The position numbers were made by a program, and so were the translations under genes. A model generated the notes under the pieces. It worked only from the letters and a program-made list of their open reading frames with translations. It did not search any database and had not been told where the DNA came from. From DASVTU01 sp036387415 (GTDB taxonomy: Bacteria; Acidobacteriota; Blastocatellia; Pyrinomonadales; Pyrinomonadaceae), in assembly GCA_036387415.1 (NCBI GenBank), contig DASVTU010000003.1, forward strand, positions 1-64,000: a DNA stretch of 64,000 nucleotides. The letters run 5' to 3'. Positions 25,440 to 34,857 of the stretch are shown in pieces. Position 1 is the stretch's first letter; every line of letters begins with the position of its first letter.

Positions 25440-25925
25440 GCGACGCACGACGTGTAGAACCTTGCGCGCGAAAACTGGTTTGGAAGTTTCTCCCATTCTC
25501 GAAGGCTGGAAGAATTTCGGATTGAAAATTTTTACAAACGACTGACCGGAGATAGGTGAAACCTTTTCCGTCCATCGGTCACTAACACGGACGAAGAGGT
25601 AGACGCTTTGTGCACGCTCCGGCGAAAGTTTCGACTCGACGCGACAAGCAACCAGACGAATCTTTTGCCGGAGCGTTAACGAAAAGCCATCGTCTGTCGT
25701 CCTTTATAGCGGGCGTCCGAAATTTCGTATTGAGTCTTCTGTTTTTTACAACAGATTTACACTTTCCACGAAACATTTACCAACGCACGTTCGTCTAGTA
25801 GTGCAATGCAAATTCTTGCAGGATAGGTTCCCGCATCTGACTGTTGATAGCTCGCCACTTGGAAGCGAGTGAAATCTTTCGGGCGTTTCTGCCGACTGCC
25901 CCGACCAACTGCTTGAGACATAATC
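25440..25925. other. Intergenic region before the DUF5916 gene
   Basis: These 486 bases contain no convincing gene. The segment 25680-25800 is comparatively AT-rich and probably includes the promoter of the 25926 gene, but no -35/-10 pair is clear. A small hairpin TCTGTT/AACAGA lies near 25737-25754. Short open frames here lack ribosome sites. Confidence 0.45.
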
Positions 25926-28900
25926 ATGAAGAATAAAAAGCTGCTTCTCGTCGTAGCCTCGCTCTTGTTGCTTTCGCCCTGCTTGCTCTCACACGCCAAC
26001 GCGCAAACTCAAGAGCAGATTGCTTCGGCAGCCACACGTAAGACCAACAACCGCACGCGCTCCCCATCAACGACACCGCGCCCCACGCTCAAACGCATCG
26101 CTACACTACGCACCATCGCAACCGCCGACGGCTCGCGCGTCCGACTCACTTCCGACGTGCGGCTCGACGATTACAATGCTTATCGCGTGGGCGACCGTTT
26201 CAACGTCCTGATACCGCATTCGGAAGCGGCGTTCGTTAAGAGCGACATCGAAGGACAGGGCTTTAGCGCAGCAGTGGTCGAGCAGCGTGGAGACGACGTG
26301 CTGCTCTCTTTCCGTTTGCAGCCGGGCGCGACGGCACACGTCAGTCAGAATTTTAATCGTCTCGATGTGGTCTTCACTTTGCAGGAACCCGCGACCACAC
26401 AGTCTTCAGGCGGAACCACAACAACCGCCAACGCTGCTCCCACGCCGCAGTCTTCGGGCGAAACGACAACTACCACGACGACCACTAACAAGTTAACCGA
26501 AACAACGCCCGCGTCCACTTCCACTACGACGCTCCCCGCCGCCACCGACGGCAGCGCGACGGGCGAAGCCAACGGCACGACCAGCGGCGCGAATTCAGCC
26601 AACAAGCCTTCCGCCTTGCCCGCCACTGTGACGGCAGAGGGGCCGAGCATTCCGGCCACCGCTAACCCCGACGTTTTCCCGACGGGCAAAGCCGCCATGA
26701 CGCTCACGCCCGACAAGGCCAACCCCACGCGCGTCACGATGTTTGACAAGCCGCCAGTTATCGACGGCAAACTCGACGAAGAGATTTGGAAGCAGGCAGC
26801 GGTCTTCAAGAATTTCTATCAAGTGCGCCCCGGCGACAACGTTGCCCCGACGCATCCGACCGAGGCGCTCATCGGTTACGACTCGAAGTTTCTCTACATC
26901 GCTTTTCGCGCCACCGACGAACCCGGCAAAGTGCGCGCCACCATCGCCAAACGCGACAACATCTTCGACGACGACTGGATTGGCCTCACCCTCGACACCT
27001 TCAACGACCAACGCAAAGCCTATGAATTCTTCTTTAACCCGCTCGGCGTGCAGGCCGACGGCGTGCTCACCGAAGGGCAGGGCGATGATTTCAGCATCGA
27101 CGTGGTGATGGAATCGAAAGGCGTCGTGACGGAAAACGGTTTCACGGTCGAAGTGGCGATTCCTTTCAAGTCGCTGCGTTACGAAGCTGGCAAAGGAAAG
27201 TTCTGGGGCGTCCATTTCATCCGCACCGTCAAACATCTCAACAACGAGCGCAGTTCGTGGATGCCGATGTCGCGCGACAATTCGGGCTTTCTCAATCAGG
27301 CCGGACGCATCACGGGGCTGGAGGGCGTCTCCACCGAGCGGACGCTCGAAGTGATTCCGAGTCTGACGATTTCCGAGACGGGCAGGCGCGTCTCCGCGCT
27401 ATCTTCCGAGCAACGGCACGTTGCTGCGTTAAACCGAATCAGCCTCACAGACCCCGGTCGCTTCGTCAACCAGCCGATTGATTATGACCCCGGCGTCACC
27501 GTCAAACTCGGCATCACTCCGACCATCACGCTCGACTTCGCCTACAACCCCGACTTCGCGCAGGTCGAAGCCGACGCCACGGTCGTCACCGCTAATCAAC
27601 GCTTCCCCATCTTCTTCGAGGAGAAGCGTCCCTTCTTCCTCGAAGGCATCGACATTTTCCAGACGCCGCTCCAAGTCGTCCACACGCGCACCATCGTTGA
27701 CCCGGACTACGCCGTGAAACTGACGGGCAAGCGCGGTCGCAACACCTTCGGATTGATGGTTGCATCCGACAATGCACCCGGCAACTACAACGAAGACGAG
27801 CGCACGTCAATCAGAGAGAATCAAGAAAAGTTTCTGGCGAATCCTCTCAACAACGCGTTCGATAATCGCATCCGTCTCGTTGACCAGAATGCGCTGGTCG
27901 GTGTGCTGCGTCTCAAGCGCGACGTGGGCAAAGAGAACAGCCTCGGCTTCATTGCGACCACCTCCAATTTCGTCGATAAGCATAATAGCCTCGGAGGATT
28001 CGACGGTCGTTTTCGTCTCAACAAGCAGACCACGATGAGCTTTCAGGTGCTCGGCACAACCACGCGCGCCTTCTTCTACGACCCGCAACGTGACAACGAT
28101 TTCTATCGCACCGGCAACGGCTTCGCCTATTCCTTCCGCATTGACAAAGATGGACGAAACTTCGGTTGGAACTTCGACGGGCAGGGGCGCACCTCCAACT
28201 ATAACGCCGATGTCGGCTTCACTCGTCGCAAAAACACGAATCGCGAAGGTCTGTTCGTCTACTACAACTCGACGCCCAAGACGAAGGCCAAGCTCAGGAA
28301 TTATCACCTCCACTATCTCGTCGATACCAACTTCGACTGGCAGGGTCGCATACAGAATTACGGCAACGAATGGCTCGTCGAACTCAGCCTCCCACGTCAG
28401 AGTTATTATGGTTTCGGCATCAGCCACAACTACGAACGCCTCTTTGAAGATGAGTTCGGCGCTGTCCGCCTGACGCCTGACGAAGCCATCGGATTCGGTC
28501 GTGTTAACTCGAAGGGCGTGCCGCGTACGGCGGGCGCGTTCGCCGGAGACGACAACGAACGTCAGACGCGTCGCAACAATTTCTTCACCTACGCGGGCAC
28601 GCGTTGGAGCAAGAAATATTCGGGCAACTTCTTCATCGTTCGCAACTGGGGCGCATTCGATTTGGATTTCGGTGCGGGGCCGAAATTCCCGCGCGTCAGC
28701 CCCGGAGCCGTCTTCTGCCGCACGAACAACTGTCCCAACGATCCGCCGCTCGACCCCGGCCCCGGCGATGCCCTCAATCTCGACGTCGACTTTACCTACC
28801 AGCCGACCAACGCGCTGCGCGCCTCCATCTTCTACACCAAGAGTCGTCTCGTCCGACGCGATACGGGTCTGCTCGCCTTCGATACCAATATCTATTCGCT

Positions 28901-29159
28901 TCGCAGCACCTACCAATTCACACGCTTCATCTTCGCGCGCGGGCGCATCGACTACGAGACGCTCTTTTCCGGCGTCAAGGGGCAATTCCTGTTGGGCTGG
29001 ACGCCGAACCCCGGCACTTCTCTTTACGTCGGCTATAACGACGACCTCAAACGCAACGGCTTCAGCAACTTCAACAACGGCCAACTCGAACCCGGTCTGC
29101 GACGCAACGGTCGCACCTTCTTCATCAAGATGTCGTACCTGTTCCGCACCAGTTTTTAA
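25926..29159 (+). CDS. Outer-membrane protein with AMIN-like, CBM9-like and DUF5916 barrel domains
   Basis: This protein has 1077 residues. A signal peptide (LLLVVASLLLLSPCLLSHANA) precedes an AMIN-like domain (about 55-155; RVRLTSDVRLDDYNAYRVGD). A Thr/Ser-rich linker follows (about 155-240). Next is a carbohydrate-binding family 9-like domain (about 270-460; PPVIDGKLDEEIWKQA and EALIGYDSKFLYIAFRATD). The rest is a DUF5916 beta-barrel (FAYNPDFAQVEADATVV; FFEEKRPFFLEGIDIF) that ends in an aromatic C-terminus (FFIKMSYLFRTSF), as for BAM-assembled outer-membrane proteins. It probably binds a polymer at the cell surface, and the AMIN part suggests contact with peptidoglycan. No enzymatic residues are assignable. 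The start has no strong ribosome site but gives a perfect signal peptide. Confidence 0.82.
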   Translation: MKNKKLLLVVASLLLLSPCLLSHANAQTQEQIASAATRKTNNRTRSPSTTPRPTLKRIATLRTIATADGSRVRLTSDVRLDDYNAYRVGDRFNVLIPHSEAAFVKSDIEGQGFSAAVVEQRGDDVLLSFRLQPGATAHVSQNFNRLDVVFTLQEPATTQSSGGTTTTANAAPTPQSSGETTTTTTTTNKLTETTPASTSTTTLPAATDGSATGEANGTTSGANSANKPSALPATVTAEGPSIPATANPDVFPTGKAAMTLTPDKANPTRVTMFDKPPVIDGKLDEEIWKQAAVFKNFYQVRPGDNVAPTHPTEALIGYDSKFLYIAFRATDEPGKVRATIAKRDNIFDDDWIGLTLDTFNDQRKAYEFFFNPLGVQADGVLTEGQGDDFSIDVVMESKGVVTENGFTVEVAIPFKSLRYEAGKGKFWGVHFIRTVKHLNNERSSWMPMSRDNSGFLNQAGRITGLEGVSTERTLEVIPSLTISETGRRVSALSSEQRHVAALNRISLTDPGRFVNQPIDYDPGVTVKLGITPTITLDFAYNPDFAQVEADATVVTANQRFPIFFEEKRPFFLEGIDIFQTPLQVVHTRTIVDPDYAVKLTGKRGRNTFGLMVASDNAPGNYNEDERTSIRENQEKFLANPLNNAFDNRIRLVDQNALVGVLRLKRDVGKENSLGFIATTSNFVDKHNSLGGFDGRFRLNKQTTMSFQVLGTTTRAFFYDPQRDNDFYRTGNGFAYSFRIDKDGRNFGWNFDGQGRTSNYNADVGFTRRKNTNREGLFVYYNSTPKTKAKLRNYHLHYLVDTNFDWQGRIQNYGNEWLVELSLPRQSYYGFGISHNYERLFEDEFGAVRLTPDEAIGFGRVNSKGVPRTAGAFAGDDNERQTRRNNFFTYAGTRWSKKYSGNFFIVRNWGAFDLDFGAGPKFPRVSPGAVFCRTNNCPNDPPLDPGPGDALNLDVDFTYQPTNALRASIFYTKSRLVRRDTGLLAFDTNIYSLRSTYQFTRFIFARGRIDYETLFSGVKGQFLLGWTPNPGTSLYVGYNDDLKRNGFSNFNNGQLEPGLRRNGRTFFIKMSYLFRTSF

Positions 29160-29187
29160 CGACGCAAGCGGTCGTTAAGCGTTAATC

Positions 29188-29263
29188 GTAAATCGTCAAC
29201 AAGTAAATCGTGAATAGATAAGACACGTTCTTTCTATTCACGATTTACTTGTTGACGATTTAC
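29188..29263. repeat. Word-type inverted repeat with a perfect 30-bp stem
   Basis: The left arm 29188-29217 begins GTAAATCGTCAACAAGTAAA and is exactly complementary over all 30 bases to 29234-29263, with a 16-base loop. Each arm is itself made of repeated words (TAAATCGT, ATCGTGAAT). The inner right arm shares TTTCTATTCAC with the element at 15290-15346. It lies 29 bases after the DUF5916 stop and about 100 before the S9 peptidase gene. There is no T tract beyond TTTT at 29266-29269. Confidence 0.9.
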
Positions 29264-29363
29264 TGTTTTGACCCTTGTCATAGCGATGCGGCATCTCTTA
29301 ATATGAGCCTTCTCAAACCACGTCCACTGCAAACGATTCTTTTCTTCAATCAGGAGTTAGCAG

Positions 29364-31307
29364 ATGAAAAATTCAATCCAATTATTGGCGATGCTTTTGT
29401 TGTGCGCCATGACGGTTGCGGCGCAGACGGGATTCGTCGTGCCGGGCGACAATCTGGTGGTCGAAGGCGTTCCCAAGATTCCTTTGACGGTGGCTGAAAC
29501 CGTCGGACGCTACACGGAGTTCCGCGCGGCTGCGTTGTCGAGTTGGCATCCGACGAGACGCGAGATGCTCATCAGCACGCGCTTCGGCGATACGGCGCAG
29601 GCGCATCTCGTCAAATTTCCGGGCGGCGACCGCAGGCAGATGACCTTTTTCCCCGAAACCGTGCGCGGCGCATCGTTTCATCCGACGACGGGCAACTATT
29701 TTCTCTTCACCAAAGACATCGGCGGCAACGAGTTTTTCCAGTTCTATCGCTACGACATGAACGACGGCAACGTCACCTTGTTGACCGACGGCAAATCGAG
29801 AAACACGGGCGGCACATGGTCGCACGACGGCAACTGGCTCGCTTATGGTTCGACGCGGCGCACGGGCAAAGACGTGGACATTTACGTCGTCGACCCTAAC
29901 GACCCGAAGACGACGCGCATGGTCGCGCAACTCGAAGGCGGCGGTTGGGGCGTCAACGACTGGTCGCCTGACAACACCAAAGTCTGCGTCGGCGAATATG
30001 TCTCGGCCAACGAGAGTTACCTCTGGTTGACTGATGTGGCGACGGGCGCGAAGACCTTGATGACGCCCAAAGGCGGAGCCGAGAAGGTCGCTTACGGCGG
30101 CGCGCAGTTCAGCAAAGACGGCAAAGGTCTCTACGTCACGACCGACCGCGAATCAGAGTTCCAACGTCTCGCCTACGTTGACCTCGCCACCAAGCAGCAC
30201 ACTTATCTGACCGACCATATCAAGTGGGACGTGGACGAGTTTGAGCTTTCTGAAGACGGCAGGGTGATTGCCTTTGTGACCAACGAAGACGGCATCGGTC
30301 GCCTTCGCCTGCTCGACACCAAATCCGGCAAAGAGATGAAAGCGCCGACGCTTCCCGTCGGACTTATCGGCGGCATTAGTTGGCACAAGAATAGCCGCGA
30401 ACTCGGCTTCAATCTCGTCTCGGCGCGTTCAACCTCCGACGTGTATTCGCTCGATGTGAAGACGGGCAAAGTCGAACGTTGGACGCAGAGCGAAACTGGC
30501 GGCCTCAACATCGAAAACTTCTCCGAACCCGAACTCGTCAAATGGAAGACGTTCGACGCCAAGACGATTTCAGGTTTCCTCTACATGCCGCCCGCCGCGA
30601 AGTTCACGGGCAAGCGTCCGGTCGTCATCAACATCCACGGTGGCCCCGAAGGACAGTCGCGCCCCGGTTTCCTCGGTCGCAGCAATTTCTACCTTAACGA
30701 GATGGGCGTCGCCATCATCTACCCCAACGTGCGCGGCTCATCCGGCTACGGCAAGACGTTTCTCAAACTCGATAACGGCATGCTGCGCGAAGATTCATAC
30801 AAAGACATCGGCGCACTCATCGACTGGATTAAGACCGACCCGCGACTCGACGGCGACCGCATCATGGTCACGGGCGGTTCCTATGGCGGCCACATGAGTT
30901 TCGCCATCGCCACGCTCTATAGCGACAAACTCCGCGCCGCTCTGCCCGTCGTCGGCATGTCGAACCTCGTCACGTTCCTCGAACGAACGGAGAGTTATCG
31001 ACGCGACCTCCGCCGCGTCGAATACGGCGACGAGCGCGACCCCGCCATGCGCGAATTTCTCTTGAAGATTGCGCCGATGAACAATGCGACGCGCATCAAA
31101 ATTCCGATGTTCGTGGTGCAGGGCGGCAACGACCCGCGCGTGCCTCAGACGGAATCAGTGCAGATGGTCGAGAAGATTCGCGGCAACGGCACGCCCGTCT
31201 GGTTCCTGATGGCGAAAGACGAAGGCCACGGCTTCGCCAAAAAGAAGAATCAGGATTTTCAGTTCTACGCGACGGTGATGTTCATGCAGGAATACCTGCT
31301 CAAGTAA
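29364..31307 (+). CDS. S9 family serine peptidase (prolyl oligopeptidase/acylaminoacyl-peptidase type), exported
   Basis: This 647-residue protein follows an AGGAG site. A signal peptide (LLAMLLLCAMTVAAQ) is followed by a TolB/beta-propeller-like region (about 45-390; repeated HDGNWLAYGSTRR and SPDNTKVCVGEY units). The catalytic alpha/beta-hydrolase domain spans about 400-647: HGGPEGQSRPGF, nucleophile Ser in VTGGSYGGHMS near 506, Asp in GGNDPRVP near 589 and His in EGHGF near 622. The propeller gates entry so that only short peptides are cut. Its periplasmic location fits peptide scavenging alongside the other exported proteases in the window. A terminator follows at 31353. Confidence 0.93.
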   Translation: MKNSIQLLAMLLLCAMTVAAQTGFVVPGDNLVVEGVPKIPLTVAETVGRYTEFRAAALSSWHPTRREMLISTRFGDTAQAHLVKFPGGDRRQMTFFPETVRGASFHPTTGNYFLFTKDIGGNEFFQFYRYDMNDGNVTLLTDGKSRNTGGTWSHDGNWLAYGSTRRTGKDVDIYVVDPNDPKTTRMVAQLEGGGWGVNDWSPDNTKVCVGEYVSANESYLWLTDVATGAKTLMTPKGGAEKVAYGGAQFSKDGKGLYVTTDRESEFQRLAYVDLATKQHTYLTDHIKWDVDEFELSEDGRVIAFVTNEDGIGRLRLLDTKSGKEMKAPTLPVGLIGGISWHKNSRELGFNLVSARSTSDVYSLDVKTGKVERWTQSETGGLNIENFSEPELVKWKTFDAKTISGFLYMPPAAKFTGKRPVVINIHGGPEGQSRPGFLGRSNFYLNEMGVAIIYPNVRGSSGYGKTFLKLDNGMLREDSYKDIGALIDWIKTDPRLDGDRIMVTGGSYGGHMSFAIATLYSDKLRAALPVVGMSNLVTFLERTESYRRDLRRVEYGDERDPAMREFLLKIAPMNNATRIKIPMFVVQGGNDPRVPQTESVQMVEKIRGNGTPVWFLMAKDEGHGFAKKKNQDFQFYATVMFMQEYLLK

Positions 31308-31352
31308 CGCGCAGGCATCGTGAACGTCTCCGCTCAAATCAGCATTGTTGCC

Positions 31353-31390
31353 ATGAATGGTCGCCCCGCAAGGTGCGACCATTCATCTTT
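31353..31390 (+). terminator. Rho-independent terminator after the S9 peptidase gene
   Basis: ATGAATGGTCGC (31353-31364) pairs perfectly with GCGACCATTCAT (31375-31386), with a 10-base loop, followed by CTTTT. It begins 46 bases after the stop codon. Confidence 0.75.
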
Positions 31391-31547
31391 TCGACGAACG
31401 CGACGTGCACGCGTCTTGATGACGTGCGCGTGGCGAAGACGTAGAAATAAATCTCAAACTTTAGTATTCTCCGGCGGTGTTAAGTAACCGCTCCGAAGCC
31501 CTCGCTTCTACCGCGACCCCACTTACTCTTTCTCAAGGAGAACCAAG

Positions 31548-32471
31548 ATGCCCCCTGTCGCTAAAATCGCGCTTACCATCTTCGACGGAACACGCAACCC
31601 CATCAGCCCCGTCCCCAAACTCAACATCACCATCCTCGACGGCAGAAAGAAGAGACTAACCTTCAACACGCCCTCCAACCGGAACAGTATCGAGTTTCAG
31701 GTGCCCTTCTTCGATAACACGATTCTAGACAGTTATACGGTCGTCGTCTCCGCCTCGAAATACGAGCAGGCCGGAATCTTTCCCGTCGTGGTCTCCGACA
31801 AAAAAGTGCGACGTGTAGACGTGATGCTGCTGCCGAAAAAATCGACTTTCAGGTTCAGCAAGGCGAGATGGGATGTGCTCAAGAAAGATAGCGAGCAGCG
31901 CCTCTTCAAAATCTTCCGTCAAGGCGAAGACGACGAGAAGGCGGCAGAGCGGCGTTATAACAATTTGATTGAGAACAAAGAGGCCGAACTAGCCGCTATC
32001 CTCAACATCACAGAAGCTATCAGGGTAATGGACTGGCAGGACGGCAGCCAGCCTCTCGACTACTTCAAGGGCTTGATTTGGGACGACATGCAACCCGACC
32101 GCTTCTTCGCGTGGGCTGACAAGGCCATCGTCAAAAGAATAGAAGAGGCGGCGCGCAAGGGTCTCTTCAAAACCTCTTCAACCTCCACCCATCACGGCGC
32201 GACGCAAACCTTCAAGCAGACGCAGTTCAACGTCGCCAATGTGCAGTTAGCGTTGCACGAAAACGACACGACCAAAATTGGATTGACCGACTGTATCAAG
32301 GTTGAGGCCGACATTGATTATCATAAAGACCTGCTCGCGCATTTCTTCCTTGAGTTGATACCTAACGCTTTCGGCGGCGATACTAACCCGCGTAGCGTCT
32401 ATCTGCTGCGTTGGATTGCCAGCCGGAACGCAGGCATCACGTTCGACCCGCCCTTCACCATCGAGGCTTGA
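31548..32471 (+). CDS. Hypothetical protein upstream of the purine operon
   Basis: I do not recognise this 307-residue protein. AAGGAGAACC precedes the ATG, so it is well supported as a gene. There is no signal peptide or membrane segment. Residues 1-105 look like an immunoglobulin- or transthyretin-like beta domain (ALTIFDGTRNPISPV; LNITILDGRKK; SYTVVVSASKYEQAG). Residues 110-220 are charged and helical (RFSKARWDVLKKDSEQRLFK). The last part is mixed, with NVANVQLALHENDTTK and FFLELIPNAFGGDTNPRSVY. A likely role is binding of a small molecule or surface, but nothing identifies it. It is separated by 145 bases from the xanthine dehydrogenase operon and may be transcribed independently. Confidence 0.75.
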   Translation: MPPVAKIALTIFDGTRNPISPVPKLNITILDGRKKRLTFNTPSNRNSIEFQVPFFDNTILDSYTVVVSASKYEQAGIFPVVVSDKKVRRVDVMLLPKKSTFRFSKARWDVLKKDSEQRLFKIFRQGEDDEKAAERRYNNLIENKEAELAAILNITEAIRVMDWQDGSQPLDYFKGLIWDDMQPDRFFAWADKAIVKRIEEAARKGLFKTSSTSTHHGATQTFKQTQFNVANVQLALHENDTTKIGLTDCIKVEADIDYHKDLLAHFFLELIPNAFGGDTNPRSVYLLRWIASRNAGITFDPPFTIEA

Positions 32472-32616
32472 TGAACTCCACGCGAGACACAACGCAAACC
32501 GGCGCGGCAATCGGCGACGAAAGAAATTCTCGCGGCGATTTCCGCGTCGGCCATCTGCGAAGTTACAATAGAAACCCTCTGCACCAATTCAAGATTCGGA
32601 AGAAGGACAGCGGTAG

Positions 32617-34857
32617 ATGCCAAAGCATGTAATCGGGCGCACAGTCCCGCGCAAAGAAGGCCGCGACAAAGTGACAGGGAGGGCGCGCTACATCGACGAC
32701 CTCCATTTCCCCGATATGCTCTACGGCACGACCGTACGAAGTCCGTCGCCGCGCGGTCGCATCAAAAGCATTTCATTCGATGAAGGTTTGCCGTGGGACG
32801 AGTTTGTCATCGTCACTGCGAAAGACGTTCCCGGCATGAACGCCGTCGCCCTGATTCTGCTCGACCAACCATATCTCGCCGATGGCTCGGTCAACCACCG
32901 CGAGGAACCCGTACTCCTGCTCGCGCATCACGACAAATATCTATTGGAGGAAGCGCGTCGCGCCGTCCATATCGAGATTGAGCCGCTGCCCGCCGTCTTT
33001 ACGCTTGAAGATTCTGTGAACAGACGAGAGATTATCTGGGGCGAGGATAACGTCTTCAAATCGTTTCTGGTTGATAAAGGAAACGTTGACGAGGCGTGGG
33101 ACAAGGCCGACTTCATCGTCGAGGGCGAATATTGGACGGGCGCGCAGGAACAACTCTACATCGAAAACAACGGCTGCATCGCCATCGCCAACGAGGCGGA
33201 AGGCGTCACGGTCTGGGGTTCGATGCAGTGCCCCTATTACGTGCACAAAGCTCTGGTCAAACTCTTCGACCTGCCGGAAAATAAGATTCGAGTGATTCAA
33301 GTGGAGACGGGCGGCGGCTTCGGCGGCAAAGAAGAATATCCTTCGATGATTGCCGGACATGCCGCGCTTCTCGCATGGAAATCCGGCAAGCCCGTCAAAC
33401 TCGTCTACGACCGCGCCGAAGATATGGCTGCGACGACCAAGCGACATCCCTCGAAAACGCGACATCGCACCGCCGTCTCGCGCGACGGCAAGTTGCTCGC
33501 GATGGAGATTGATTTCGTCGTGGACGGCGGAGCCTACGCGACGCTCTCATCCGTCGTGCTCTCGCGCGGCACGATTCACGCGGCGGGGCCCTACTACTGT
33601 GAAAACGTACGGATTAAGAGTTGCGCCGTTGCGACCAACGTGCCGCCGCATGGAGCGTTCCGCGGTTTCGGCGCGCCGCAGAGCATCTTCGCTCTGGAAC
33701 GTCACATGGACAAGATTGCGCGCACCATCGGCCTGAGCGCGGAAGAACTGCGCCGTCGCAACTTTATTCAAGAGGGCGAGACGACGGCGACCGGACAGGT
33801 TATCCGCGAACGAGTCGAGATGGCGAAACTATTGGAGCGCGCGTTTGAACTGAGCGACTATCAGGAGAAGCGCGAACGCTTCACGCGCGAAAACGACGCG
33901 AGCCGCATCAAGCGTGGCATCGGCTTCGCTTCCTTCATGCACGGCGCAGGCTTCACAGGTTCGGGCGAAGAATTTCTGCGCTCGATTGTGGGCGCGGAAG
34001 CGACGCGCGAGGGGCGCGTGCGCGTGCTTGCGGCGAGCACCGAGATTGGTCAGGGCACGAATACCATCTTCGCGCAAATCGCCGCGGAAGCGTTGCGTCT
34101 CGAATATGAAGACATCGACATGGCGCAACCCGATACCGCCAACGTGCCCGACAGCGGCCCGACGGTCGCCTCGCGTACCTGCATGATTGTCGGCAAACTC
34201 GTCGAATCAGCCGCGCTCGGCTTGCAGCAGACGCTTGTGCGGAGCGGATTTCTCAAAGACGATTACACGCCGGACGAATGGCGTGCGGCGTGCGCCGGAT
34301 ACATCGAGGAGTTTGGCACGCTCAAATCCTACAGCCAGTACAAGCAACCCGAAGGCACGCATTGGGACGACGAGAAATATCAGGGCGACGCTTACGGAGC
34401 GTTTGCGTGGGCGGTCTACGTCGCGGAAGTCACGGTCGATACGTTGACGTATGAAGCGCGTGTGGTTGATTTCGTCGCGTTGCAGGAAGTCGGGCGCGTG
34501 ATTCATCCGGTGCTCGCCGCAGGACAAATCGAGGGCGGCGTGGCGCAAGGCATCGGCTTCACGCTTTTTGAAAATGTCGTCTGGCAAGACGGTCGCATGC
34601 ACAATAGTCAGATGACGAACTACATCATCCCGACCTCCGCCGACATCCCGCCGATTCGCGTCTTCTTCGAGGAGAACCACGCGCAGCAGGGGCCTGCCGG
34701 AGGGGCGAAAGGCATCGGCGAACTGCCGATGGACGGCGCGGCTCCCGCGATTTTGAATGCCATCGAAAACGCCATCGGCATTGGCGTCAACCATGTACCG
34801 TTGATGCCGGAAGCGTTGATGCATGTGATGAAAGAAGGTGCGAGTGCGAGAGGCTGA
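32617..34857 (+). CDS. xdhA: Xanthine dehydrogenase, molybdenum-cofactor-binding subunit
   Basis: This 746-residue subunit carries the molybdopterin site that hydroxylates hypoxanthine and xanthine to urate. Typical xanthine oxidase family segments are present in order: GRARYIDDLHFPDMLYGTTV near the N-terminus, GGGFGGKEEYPSMIAGHAAL near residue 232, YDRAEDM with the TKRHP segment after it, GAFRGFGAPQSIFALERHMD near 348 (its Arg binds substrate in characterised enzymes), and GGAKGIGELPMDGAAPAI near 700, whose Glu is the catalytic base. It overlaps the 2Fe-2S subunit gene by 20 bases and begins the eight-gene purine/ureide operon. The ribosome site is weak. The substrate is inferred from the neighbours; alone it could be another purine or aldehyde dehydrogenase. 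Confidence 0.92.
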   Translation: MPKHVIGRTVPRKEGRDKVTGRARYIDDLHFPDMLYGTTVRSPSPRGRIKSISFDEGLPWDEFVIVTAKDVPGMNAVALILLDQPYLADGSVNHREEPVLLLAHHDKYLLEEARRAVHIEIEPLPAVFTLEDSVNRREIIWGEDNVFKSFLVDKGNVDEAWDKADFIVEGEYWTGAQEQLYIENNGCIAIANEAEGVTVWGSMQCPYYVHKALVKLFDLPENKIRVIQVETGGGFGGKEEYPSMIAGHAALLAWKSGKPVKLVYDRAEDMAATTKRHPSKTRHRTAVSRDGKLLAMEIDFVVDGGAYATLSSVVLSRGTIHAAGPYYCENVRIKSCAVATNVPPHGAFRGFGAPQSIFALERHMDKIARTIGLSAEELRRRNFIQEGETTATGQVIRERVEMAKLLERAFELSDYQEKRERFTRENDASRIKRGIGFASFMHGAGFTGSGEEFLRSIVGAEATREGRVRVLAASTEIGQGTNTIFAQIAAEALRLEYEDIDMAQPDTANVPDSGPTVASRTCMIVGKLVESAALGLQQTLVRSGFLKDDYTPDEWRAACAGYIEEFGTLKSYSQYKQPEGTHWDDEKYQGDAYGAFAWAVYVAEVTVDTLTYEARVVDFVALQEVGRVIHPVLAAGQIEGGVAQGIGFTLFENVVWQDGRMHNSQMTNYIIPTSADIPPIRVFFEENHAQQGPAGGAKGIGELPMDGAAPAILNAIENAIGIGVNHVPLMPEALMHVMKEGASARG

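Noticed and set aside
27807..29084. 425-codon minus-strand open frame opposite the DUF5916 gene
   Set aside because: Same shadow effect; the composition is Glu/Val/Ala-rich nonsense and the plus strand encodes a clear barrel protein.
15290..29263. Possibility that the word-type repeats form a CRISPR array
   Set aside because: Elements are kilobases apart, differ in sequence, are palindromic over their whole length, have no regular spacers, and no cas gene is present.
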